A stretch of DNA of 12,748 nucleotides from SZUA-448 sp045593785 (lineage in GTDB: Bacteria; Bacillota; Clostridia; Lachnospirales; Lachnospiraceae). The position numbers were made by a program, and so were the translations under genes. The notes under the pieces are model-generated. The model did not search any database. It saw nothing but the letters and a program-made list of their open reading frames with translations, and had not been told where the DNA came from. Location: NCBI GenBank assembly GCA_045593785.1, contig JAZNXH010000066.1, positions 1 through 12,748 of the forward strand, read 5' to 3'. The first letter of the stretch is position 1. Every line of letters starts with the position of its first letter. Positions 1 to 5,815 of the stretch are shown here, piece after piece.

Positions 1-539
1 GGGGGGCAACTTGTCTTCCTAAGACCGCTTGGCCTCCGACTTGGTACGCCGGCCGTCATCCCCTTCAGGAACGCCGGCGTTAGCGGCTGGTTCACCGTCA
101 CGATATATTCTTTCTCGTGATGATTCCCTGCACGCAAAATCTTATTCACAATATCTCCGTCGTTTGTCAGAAGCAAAAGTCCTTCAGAATCCTTATCCAG
201 ACGTCCGATTGGAAATACCCGTTTGGGATAATGCAAAAAATCAATGACATTATCGGGCTCTCTTTGATCGGTCGTACAGACAATTCCTCTCGGCTTATTG
301 AGTGCAATCAGTACCAGACTGCGGTCCTGCTTTGCCTCTTTCCCTGCAACGACAATCTTGCTGTCACGTGTCACCTTCATACCGGTCACGGCAAGCTGTC
401 CATCCACCGTCACTTTGCCGGCGGCAATCAGCTCGTCCGCCTGTCGTCTGGAGCAGATACCCATATCACTCAGCATCTTATTCAGCCGCAACTCTTCTTT
501 TTCTTCTGTATGTAATATCTCTTTGTTTCTTTTGGCCAT
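1..539 (-). CDS. rRNA pseudouridine synthase, RsuA/RluB/RluF family (3' end outside window)
   Basis: Converts a uridine in ribosomal RNA to pseudouridine in the cytoplasm. Read from ATG at 539, the first about 166 residues form an S4 RNA-binding domain (about 18-65, with the CSRRQAD signature near 29-35) followed by the start of the catalytic domain. The family motif GRLDKDSEGLLLLTNDG is at 112-128 and its catalytic aspartate is D115. The HEKEYIVTV segment (141-149) also fits the family and resembles RluF-type enzymes, but I cannot assign the target uridine. An AAAGG lies about 11 bases before the start. The 3' part is cut by the window edge. The last about 14 codons (bases 1-44) look unlike the family in the continuing frame, while the +1 frame looks more protein-like, so a frameshift or poor sequence at the edge is possible. 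Class assignment is firm, subfamily is not. Confidence 0.88.
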   Translation of the reverse strand, partial: MAKRNKEILHTEEKEELRLNKMLSDMGICSRRQADELIAAGKVTVDGQLAVTGMKVTRDSKIVVAGKEAKQDRSLVLIALNKPRGIVCTTDQREPDNVIDFLHYPKRVFPIGRLDKDSEGLLLLTNDGDIVNKILRAGNHHEKEYIVTVNQPLTPAFLKGMTAGVPSRRPSGLRKTSCP

Positions 540-579
540 TCTGTTCTATGCCTTTCTGACACAAATAAAAAATTAGATG

Positions 580-607
580 TTTACAATCCCTCGCAATATG
601 ATATAAT
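580..607 (+). promoter_or_regulatory. sigmaA-type promoter of tRNA-Arg
   Basis: TTTACA (580-585) and a perfect TATAAT (602-607) are separated by 16 bp, about 43 bases before the tRNA. The position and strong -10 fit a stable-RNA promoter. Confidence 0.75.
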
Positions 608-650
608 AGCTGCGTTGCAGCAGTTATTTTGCATTGCATTTCATCCATCT

Positions 651-723
651 GCATCTGTAGCGAAGTGGATATCGCAGCGGCTTCCGAAGCCGAAGGTCGT
701 AGGTTCGAATCCTATCAGATGCA
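651..723 (+). tRNA. tRNA-Arg (anticodon CCG)
   Basis: A full cloverleaf can be drawn by hand. The acceptor stem pairs GCATCTG (651-657) with CAGATGC (716-722), with discriminator A723. The D stem pairs GCGA (660-663) with TCGC (672-675). The anticodon loop is TTCCGAA (682-688), giving anticodon CCG, which reads the arginine codon CGG. The T arm has GTAGG, loop TTCGAAT and CCTAT (699-715). The outermost anticodon-stem pair is a G-A mismatch (677/693) and the outer T-stem pair is G-T. The 3' CCA is not encoded (ACT follows), so it must be added after transcription. It appears to be a single-gene transcription unit with its own promoter and terminator. Confidence 0.96.
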
Positions 724-730
724 CTATATA

Positions 731-791
731 AAAAAGCTATATTCTCGTGAATGTCGGTATCCCGGCAGCTCCACGGACATATAGCTTTTTT
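731..791. terminator. Intrinsic terminator after tRNA-Arg, probably bidirectional
   Basis: The arms 731-742 (AAAAAGCTATAT) and 779-790 (ATATAGCTTTTT) are fully complementary, with a further inner pairing CGTG (746-749) with CACG (772-775). A T-run follows on the plus strand. The A-run at the left arm gives a U-tract on the minus strand too, so it can also end the small minus-strand gene whose stop is at 816. Confidence 0.8.
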
Positions 792-815
792 CTTTCTGTA
801 TATCGCTGCTGTCGA

Positions 816-1022
816 CTACTTAATAAACGAATAGTAGAAATCCATGTCATACAGCTCAATCAGCTTTCTGCAGATATCCGAAGCATCCTCTTCACTCTCT
901 AAAACAAGTGCTTCTGACAAATCTGCCGCCAAACCGGGTTGTTCTTCCCCCTGAATCATCTTTTTCTTTCCTGTAAAGTACAATGTACCCATGCCTTCTA
1001 AATCAAGCTTGATAATATACAT
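816..1022 (-). CDS. Small conserved-looking hypothetical protein, 68 aa
   Basis: I do not recognise this protein. The start is ATG at 1022: a GAGAAGG sequence lies 6 bases before it, whereas an in-frame TTG two codons upstream sits almost on that site. The product is small and acidic. It has a beta-like N-terminus (MYIIKLDLEG, then TLYFTGKKK), a short polar middle, and a C-terminal amphipathic helix rich in Glu, Asp and Leu (about 34-58), ending in the aromatic tail DFYYSFIK. It has no signal peptide, membrane segment or Cys pairs. The good RBS, a plausible promoter at 1096-1124 and the bidirectional terminator just after its stop support a real gene. It is divergent from the exported protein at 1211-2050. 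Function unknown; it could be a small cytosolic accessory or adaptor protein. Confidence 0.7.
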   Translation of the reverse strand: MYIIKLDLEGMGTLYFTGKKKMIQGEEQPGLAADLSEALVLESEEDASDICRKLIELYDMDFYYSFIK

Positions 1023-1095
1023 AAGCAACCTTCTCTCACTTTACTTCCTAATAAATGCACCCGCTTTCGGACAACATTTATCGTATTCTTCAGAC

Positions 1096-1124
1096 AGTAT
1101 ATCATAGTTTGTTGTGCTTGAGAA
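1096..1124 (-). promoter_or_regulatory. Candidate extended -10 promoter of the 68-aa gene
   Basis: On the minus strand TTCTCA (1119-1124, 4 of 6 to TTGACA) is 17 bp before TATACT (1096-1101), which is preceded by TGA as an extended -10. The predicted leader is about 70 bases. Confidence 0.55.
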
Positions 1125-1149
1125 GTAGATTTTTTCATTTGTTTGTCTC

Positions 1150-1178
1150 TTGCTTTTCAAGAAATTATCTGCTAAAAT
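1150..1178 (+). promoter_or_regulatory. Candidate promoter of the exported Ser/Thr/Pro-rich protein
   Basis: TTGCTT (1150-1155) and TAAAAT (1173-1178) are separated by 17 bp. Transcription would start near 1185, only about 25 bases before the start codon at 1211. Confidence 0.5.
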
Positions 1179-1210
1179 TTATAGTTGATGTGGAGAAAGG
1201 AGTGAATCGG

Positions 1211-2050
1211 ATGGCAAATGCAAAAAAACAACGTTTCCATATAAAAAACCATTTGTTGGCGCTTTATTTGTCTATTGGCATTACAGGCATCTGTATGCTT
1301 GCGTTTTCAGCTTGGACCCCATCCTATGTCCGTGCCGATAACTCCTCTGACACGAATATTCTTCAATCAGAGCACACTCCTCCCAATTCCGCCAATAGTG
1401 GTCAGGATAAAACTCCGTCAAGCAATGATAGCACACCGGACGGCAGCGGCACTTCTGATACAGGAACAACTCCTTCTACAGAAGATTCAGACGCAACACA
1501 GCCTACCGCTCCGGCAACCCCTACTCCTACTTCGACTCCGACTCCTGTCCCGAACCCTCTGCAGGTAAATGCTTATGCAGAAGTCAATGAGTTAGTTGAA
1601 GCCTACTATGACGCCAAACTCTCCGGCGAAGCGGAAAGCTTCGAGACACTGGTGTCTGATGCTTCCACAATCGATATTGATTATTTACAGATTCAATATG
1701 GTCTGATTACAGAATTTGATAATTTTACCTGTTATACCAAGAACGGCATTGATGAGATTGCTTATGTTGTTTATGTAAGTTATGATTCAAAGATTGTTAC
1801 CATTGATACACCGGTTCCTTCTCTTGACCGACTTACTCTTGTATATGCAGAAGACGGAACCGGCAAACTGCTGATTAATACTGCTGCAACTCTCTCAGAT
1901 GAAGTAACGGCATATTGCGATGAATTGTTCACGCATGACGACGTACAACAGATGTATAGCCGTGAAACCGAGCGTTTTGAGAATGCGATTGCCTCCGATC
2001 CGGAACTTAGTCAATTATATAACCGCTTAGATTCTGAGGGTGCCAACTAG
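1211..2050 (+). CDS. Exported protein with Ser/Thr/Pro-rich linker and C-terminal globular domain, 279 aa
   Basis: Function unknown. The start at 1211 is chosen because AAAGGAG (1196-1202) lies 8 bases before it; the reading frame is open further up to 1055 but without such a site. The N-terminus is a classical signal peptide: basic residues 5-13, a hydrophobic stretch at about 14-35, and VRA before residue 43 as a likely signal peptidase I site. There is no lipobox. Residues 43-117 are low complexity, rich in Ser, Thr, Pro, Asp and Asn, ending in a TP-type repeat (98-116). Residues 118-279 look globular and acidic, starting with a helix (NELVEAYYDAKLSG) followed by beta-rich sequence. This is reminiscent of NTF2-like fold domains found at the ends of Clostridial exported proteins, but that is only an impression. 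No LPXTG sorting signal is seen, so it is either anchored by an uncleaved N-terminal helix or released. Its stop codon overlaps the stop of the convergent DUF5688 gene. Confidence 0.82.
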   Translation: MANAKKQRFHIKNHLLALYLSIGITGICMLAFSAWTPSYVRADNSSDTNILQSEHTPPNSANSGQDKTPSSNDSTPDGSGTSDTGTTPSTEDSDATQPTAPATPTPTSTPTPVPNPLQVNAYAEVNELVEAYYDAKLSGEAESFETLVSDASTIDIDYLQIQYGLITEFDNFTCYTKNGIDEIAYVVYVSYDSKIVTIDTPVPSLDRLTLVYAEDGTGKLLINTAATLSDEVTAYCDELFTHDDVQQMYSRETERFENAIASDPELSQLYNRLDSEGAN

Positions 2051-2063
2051 GCACCCTTTTTTT
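2038..2063 (+). terminator. Intrinsic terminator built from two convergent gene ends
   Basis: GGGTGCC (2038-2044), loop AACTA, GGCACCC (2050-2056) and seven T (2057-2063) form a textbook plus-strand terminator. The left arm is the last codons of the plus-strand gene. The right arm and the T-run are the last codons of the minus-strand gene. Confidence 0.9.
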
Positions 2064-2961
2064 CATCTGAATTCTCACAGACCACATGGAAATCTTTTTC
2101 TTCTGCATCATAGTAATAAATTGCATCGCTTAAAATATCTTCTTCCGGCACTTGTGTACGGTTAATACAATATACCATCTCACAAAGGCGCTCCGCCAGA
2201 CCGGCATTCCCCGGTATCACAATTAACTCATGAATACTGCTCGGAAGTACATAAAAACTTCCCTGCATCTTCTCTTCCAGTTGTTCCAGTACTCCCGGAT
2301 ACAAGAGACAGGCAGCTCCGTTTATGCCTTTCTCATTGCTTAATACCCATACCGGAAAATCCATCTGTCGCTGGATCAGTTCGCCTACCACCTCTTCAAT
2401 CCGTTTCGTTGTCAGCGGAAACAGCTTTGGTGTATTCTCTTTCGCAAGCTGCATCAATTCGTCTTCCGTCAATCCCAAACGCTCCATCTGTCCCAGCGTC
2501 ATCATAATACTCCCCAATTGCTCTCCATCCTCATAAACAACCCAATAATACACAACTGCCAGATTCAGATACACCCCGTGGGGAATCTCCTGCAACAGGT
2601 CCGAATTTCGTTCTCTGCTAACCAAACGGTAGTACAGATGATTCCGGATATACTCTTTCGAAAAATCCAGTTTTTCTGTCAGTTTTGTCATCTCTATGCG
2701 TTTTTCTGCACAGAGCGATAATATCTGCTCCGCAATCTGTTCCACACTCTCCCCCGAACAGTATCTCGAAAAATAATGATTCAGATAAATATTCGGTGCG
2801 ACCCGTTCGTTCCCCTGTTGGAGCATAATACCATCCAGAAGAACTGAATTATTCTTTCTCTCCTGCCGTGATACCACGGAATACTCCGATCCTGCAGCCT
2901 TTCGGACTGCCTCAGTAACCTCATTGACGAACTGCTCATATGCTTCGTTTTTTTCTTTCAT
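2047..2961 (-). CDS. DUF5688 family protein, 304 aa
   Basis: This matches the DUF5688 pattern I know from Lachnospiraceae genomes, where many paralogues of unknown function occur. Segments typical of the family are visible in order: KNNSVLLDGI (36-45), APNIYLNHYF (55-64), a hydrophobic segment after PHGVYLN (127-142), the LAKENTPKLFP segment (172-182), NGAACLLYPGVL (214-225), FYVLPSSIHE (236-245) and DAIYYYDAEEKDF (279-291). The length is close to the usual about 300 residues. It has no signal peptide or clear membrane helix and is probably cytosolic. The start at 2961 has AAAGGA (2967-2972) 5 bases before it, and a good promoter lies at 3005-3033. It appears to be a single-gene unit. No enzymatic motif that I can name is present, and the biological role is unknown. 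Confidence 0.85.
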   Translation of the reverse strand: MKEKNEAYEQFVNEVTEAVRKAAGSEYSVVSRQERKNNSVLLDGIMLQQGNERVAPNIYLNHYFSRYCSGESVEQIAEQILSLCAEKRIEMTKLTEKLDFSKEYIRNHLYYRLVSRERNSDLLQEIPHGVYLNLAVVYYWVVYEDGEQLGSIMMTLGQMERLGLTEDELMQLAKENTPKLFPLTTKRIEEVVGELIQRQMDFPVWVLSNEKGINGAACLLYPGVLEQLEEKMQGSFYVLPSSIHELIVIPGNAGLAERLCEMVYCINRTQVPEEDILSDAIYYYDAEEKDFHVVCENSDEKKGA

Positions 2962-3004
2962 TCGATTCCTTTCGCATATCCGTCCTATTCCTGTCCCTAT
3001 TTGT

Positions 3005-3033
3005 ATTCTACCATTATTTTACATATTTCTCAA
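3005..3033 (-). promoter_or_regulatory. sigmaA-type promoter of the DUF5688 gene
   Basis: On the minus strand TTGAGA (3028-3033) and TAGAAT (3005-3010) are separated by exactly 17 bp, about 45 bases before the start codon. Confidence 0.72.
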
Positions 3034-3053
3034 GTTTTTTACGCTTGTTGACA

Positions 3054-3086
3054 AATAGAAAAAGTGCACCATTTTTTGTGCACTTT
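3054..3086 (-). terminator. Terminator of the two-component system
   Basis: AAAGTGCAC (3061-3069) pairs with GTGCACTTT (3078-3086) across an 8-base loop. On the minus strand it is followed by TTTTT and a T-rich stretch. It lies directly after the kinase stop codon (3090-3092). Confidence 0.82.
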
Positions 3087-3089
3087 CAC

Positions 3090-3971
3090 TTATAACTCGA
3101 TATGGAAGCAAACATAGTTGCGACCTTCCAGTGTTCTGTTTTCTAAGGTGATTTCACCATCGTATTCTTTTACAATTCTGCGCGCATTATATAAGCCATA
3201 TCCACGATTTCCCTTCGACGATTTTGTCGAATATCCACGCTCAAAGAAACGGGTCAATTCACTCATCGGTATTGGCGGATGTTCATTCATGATTTCAAAA
3301 ATCAACCGGTCATCTACCGTATCCTTCGTATCAGAACCATACGAAGACAGGTACATCTTAATCTTACGATTCTCTTCATCTGAAGCATCCAGGGCATTAT
3401 CAATCAGAGTACCCAATACTTCGATAATATCTTTTTCCATCGCATTCGACACAATGTGATTGACACCAATCTCAATCGCAAAATCCACATCTTTTGTCGC
3501 CGATACAATCTTCGTATACAAAAAACCTGCCAGAATCTTGTCACTGATTCGAAGTAACGGCAAATATCCGTTTCTCTTATCATCCGCAACACTCAGGATA
3601 TAATCCGCCTGCGTCCGGACAAGTTCATCGTAATTATCCACTGTAAGATGCATATTAAGAATCGCATTCAGATGATTGCGGAACTCATGTTGCCTTGCAC
3701 GGATCTCACGGATCAGCTCCTCCAACGGTCTTGTATACATCTGATACATCTGAATTTCACTTTCCTGCTTCTGATATATCTCATATAGTCTGGCTGCAAT
3801 TGTCATAACCAGCACAACCGCGCCGGCAATCACAATTCCTATTACCGCCTGATCGGATGTCAGTAATTCAAGTCCTAACCAGCAATAAAGAAACCCCGGA
3901 ATAACAATAAAACTGATAATCATCAAAATTTTATAGATTTTCTTATCTCGGAACATCCATTCCCAGTGCAT
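3090..3971 (-). CDS. GHKL-type sensor histidine kinase with short two-helix sensor, 293 aa
   Basis: Membrane sensor kinase of the HPK10/AgrC-like class that would phosphorylate the response regulator encoded just upstream. Two membrane helices (about 14-36 and 42-62) form nearly the whole sensor region, against six or seven helices in AgrC or ComD proteins, so ligand sensing must be minimal or rely on partners. A linker helix (63-90) leads to the phosphorylation box RQHEFRNHL with H95. The ATPase part has the N box GTLIDNALDAS (N192) and the G box RGYGLYNARRIVKEYDG (257-273). The start ATG abuts the stop TAA of the regulator gene in the same frame (TAAATG). The nearest AAGGAG is 12 bases before it, inside the regulator gene, so translation is probably coupled. 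No peptide precursor or AgrB-like gene is nearby, and the signal is unknown. Confidence 0.92.
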   Translation of the reverse strand: MHWEWMFRDKKIYKILMIISFIVIPGFLYCWLGLELLTSDQAVIGIVIAGAVVLVMTIAARLYEIYQKQESEIQMYQMYTRPLEELIREIRARQHEFRNHLNAILNMHLTVDNYDELVRTQADYILSVADDKRNGYLPLLRISDKILAGFLYTKIVSATKDVDFAIEIGVNHIVSNAMEKDIIEVLGTLIDNALDASDEENRKIKMYLSSYGSDTKDTVDDRLIFEIMNEHPPIPMSELTRFFERGYSTKSSKGNRGYGLYNARRIVKEYDGEITLENRTLEGRNYVCFHIEL

Positions 3972-4691
3972 TTAACTCATCCGCTCCTTCAATTCTGCCT
4001 TATATGTAACACCAATTTCAACAATATCATCCATATTCTTCATCTGAATCATACGGTTCACAAAATCCACATTCTCCACATAATTCAGATTGATAATGGC
4101 ATTACGGTGACACTGGATAAACTCCGGCGCCCCCTCCAGTTCCTCCAATACCTGCCGTATCGTCAGATACTTTACATCCATACTTTCTTTACGCAAAACA
4201 AGATTCACGCCTCGTACAATCGCCTGCACTGCCACAATATCACTAACTTTAATTCGAAAATTAACACCGTCTTTCTTGACGGTCATATAACGTTCTTCTT
4301 TTTCTTCCTGATTGTTCATCACCTTACGGACAATCTTCTCCACTTCACTCTTGGAAAACGGTTTCGTCAGATACGAATAACACTGAGCTTCACGGTATGA
4401 CGTCATCTCAAAATCTGCAAATGAAGTAATAAACACCACCGGTGTAAACGCATAATTCTGACGTTCCCGAATCTCCTTGGCGAACTCAAGTCCTGCCATA
4501 TTGTTGTCATCACGGATATTCAGATTAATATCCAGTAAAAACAAATCAATATCATCGCTTCGCTCCAGAACCTCCAGCGCCTCCTCCTTCGTTGCCGTCA
4601 GTTCCACCTCGATTTCGTCCGAAATCTTATGTAACAGCTCACCAAGCGCACGTCTGCTCTCCTTATTATCCTCCAGAACCAAAACTGTCAT
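3972..4691 (-). CDS. LytTR-family response regulator, 239 aa
   Basis: DNA-binding response regulator of the AgrA/LytR type, cytoplasmic partner of the kinase encoded immediately downstream. The receiver domain (1-120) has the acidic pair E7/D8, phosphoacceptor D54 in the LLDINL strand, T89 and K110 in LTKPFS. After a charged linker (about 126-134) the C-terminal LytTR domain (about 135-235) shows the typical pattern with RGVNLVLR, a segment around YLTIRQVLEEL and FIQCHRNAIINLNYVENV. Such domains bind paired short direct repeats in promoters. The start at 4691 has GAAGGGGAAG upstream. The promoter region upstream carries a 10-bp direct repeat that could be its own target. Gene order is regulator first, kinase second. 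What it controls cannot be told from the window. Confidence 0.94.
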   Translation of the reverse strand: MTVLVLEDNKESRRALGELLHKISDEIEVELTATKEEALEVLERSDDIDLFLLDINLNIRDDNNMAGLEFAKEIRERQNYAFTPVVFITSFADFEMTSYREAQCYSYLTKPFSKSEVEKIVRKVMNNQEEKEERYMTVKKDGVNFRIKVSDIVAVQAIVRGVNLVLRKESMDVKYLTIRQVLEELEGAPEFIQCHRNAIINLNYVENVDFVNRMIQMKNMDDIVEIGVTYKAELKERMS

Positions 4692-4713
4692 CGTTTCACT
4701 TCCCCTTCATCAC

Positions 4714-4782
4714 TATCGCCATTCTATAGCCTAATGACGCAAAATATGTCAAATGCATTATAATATATTATCCCATTCTATA
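4714..4782. repeat. Direct repeat pair upstream of the two-component system
   Basis: CCATTCTATA occurs at 4719-4728 and again at 4773-4782, 54 bp apart in the same orientation. Both copies are preceded by TATC (4714-4717 with one extra G, and 4769-4772). One copy overlaps the -10 of the proximal promoter and the other the -35 of the distal one. It is a candidate binding site pair for a regulator, possibly the LytTR protein itself, though the spacing differs from the usual about 21-bp period of LytTR sites. Confidence 0.5.
4723..4752 (-). promoter_or_regulatory. Candidate proximal promoter of the two-component system
   Basis: A perfect minus-strand TTGACA (4747-4752) is followed after 18 bp by TATAGA (4723-4728). 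The -10 lies inside one copy of the CCATTCTATA repeat. It competes with, or adds to, the distal promoter at 4757-4785. Confidence 0.4.
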
Positions 4783-4785
4783 CAA
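4757..4785 (-). promoter_or_regulatory. Candidate distal promoter of the two-component system
   Basis: Minus-strand TTGTAT (4780-4785) and a perfect TATAAT (4757-4762) are separated by 17 bp. The spacer and -10 contain the 12-bp perfect palindrome ATAATATATTAT (4760-4771), and the -35 overlaps the second copy of the CCATTCTATA repeat. Confidence 0.6.
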
Positions 4786-4817
4786 GATAATATTTTACCG
4801 TAGTAGAGCATTAAAAT

Positions 4818-4843
4818 AAAAAAGGACTGCCCTGCGGCAGTCC
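4818..4843 (-). terminator. Terminator of the NfeD/SPFH operon
   Basis: GGACTGCC (4824-4831), loop CTGC, GGCAGTCC (4836-4843) form a perfect 8-bp stem. On the minus strand it is followed by TTTTTT and a T-rich tract. It starts 15 bases after the SPFH stop codon. Confidence 0.92.
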
Positions 4844-4857
4844 CTGCTTGTTTCATA

Positions 4858-5790
4858 TTATTCAGCTTTTGCTTCCGATGCAACTTCTTTTACACTCGTT
4901 ACAAGCCCTGCAAGATTCTGAATCTCGGACGGAACGATAATCTTGGTTGCCTTACCGTCAGCAGCCTTTGTGAAGGCTTCATAGCTCTTCAACTGCAATA
5001 CCTGTGCGGTCGGTGCAGATTCGTTCAGGAAACGGATACCGTCTGCATTCGCCTTCTGTACCCGAAGAATTGCTTCTGCCTGACCTTCTGCTTCACGAAT
5101 CATAGCTTCCTTCTTTGCTTCTGCACGAAGGATTGCTGCTTCTTTTTCTGCCTCTGCTTCGAGGATTGCGGATTCCTTCTGACCTTCTGCTACAAGAATC
5201 GTAGATTTCTTCTCACCTTCTGCACGAAGAATTGCTTCACGACGTTCACGCTCAGCCTTCATCTGCTTCTCCATTGCATCCTGAATTGCTGCCGGAGGAA
5301 TAATGTTCTTTAACTCAACACGGTTTACCTTGATGCCCCACGGATCGGTTGCCACATCAAGAGATGCTCTCATCTTAGTGTTAATGGTCTCTCTGGAAGT
5401 AAGTGTCTGGTCAAGTTCCAGATCACCTATGATATTACGAAGTGTAGTTGCGGTCAGGTTTTCAATTGCCATAATCGGACTCTCAACGCCATATGCAAAC
5501 AACTTCGGATCTGTAATCTGATAGAACACTACGGTATCAATACGCATCGTAACGTTATCCTTTGTGATAACCGGCTGCGGTGCAAAGTCAACTACCTGCT
5601 CCTTCAAAAGCACTCTCTTTGCTACACGGTCGATTATCGGTAACTTAAAGTGAATACCAACCCCCCAAGTCGCCTGATAACCACCAAGACGCTCAACAAC
5701 ATAAGCATTTGCCTGCGGCACAACCTTCACACAAGAAGCGATAATAATCAATGCAAGTACTACAAGGATACCAATTAATACATATTCCAT
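4858..5790 (-). CDS. SPFH/Band 7 (stomatin-like) membrane protein, 310 aa
   Basis: Stomatin/paraslipin-type scaffold of membrane microdomains, oligomerising on the cytoplasmic face. The start at 5790 is chosen because AGAGGTGG lies 4 bases before it; an in-frame ATG further up (5853) lacks such a site. One N-terminal membrane helix (about 2-20) is followed by the Band 7 domain (about 22-180), with RLGGYQATWGVGIHFKLP and the ATTLRNIIGDLELDQTLTSR region (114-133). Then comes a long charged coiled coil made of five consecutive 11-residue repeats (184-238; bases 5077-5241) of the form xAILxAExxK, and a C-terminal domain with ESAPTAQVLQLKSYEA. Full length for the family. The NfeD gene 75 bases upstream is the known partner of this class; together they are usually linked to membrane organisation or stress, with the exact role unsettled. 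Confidence 0.93.
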   Translation of the reverse strand: MEYVLIGILVVLALIIIASCVKVVPQANAYVVERLGGYQATWGVGIHFKLPIIDRVAKRVLLKEQVVDFAPQPVITKDNVTMRIDTVVFYQITDPKLFAYGVESPIMAIENLTATTLRNIIGDLELDQTLTSRETINTKMRASLDVATDPWGIKVNRVELKNIIPPAAIQDAMEKQMKAERERREAILRAEGEKKSTILVAEGQKESAILEAEAEKEAAILRAEAKKEAMIREAEGQAEAILRVQKANADGIRFLNESAPTAQVLQLKSYEAFTKAADGKATKIIVPSEIQNLAGLVTSVKEVASEAKAE

Positions 5791-5815
5791 AAATCCACCT
5801 CTTTCTACGCAAATT

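Noticed and set aside
117..576. Overlapping plus-strand reading frames of 85-132 codons
   Set aside because: They lie antisense to the pseudouridine synthase, which has clear family motifs, and their translations are low in protein-like character.
3048..3053. Plus-strand TTGACA as a promoter
   Set aside because: No -10 element follows at 16-18 bp, and the next element is the kinase terminator hairpin with no plus-strand gene after it.
3090..4691. A complete agr-type quorum sensing locus
   Set aside because: Only the regulator and a short kinase are present; no AgrB protease, peptide precursor or exporter gene is in the window.
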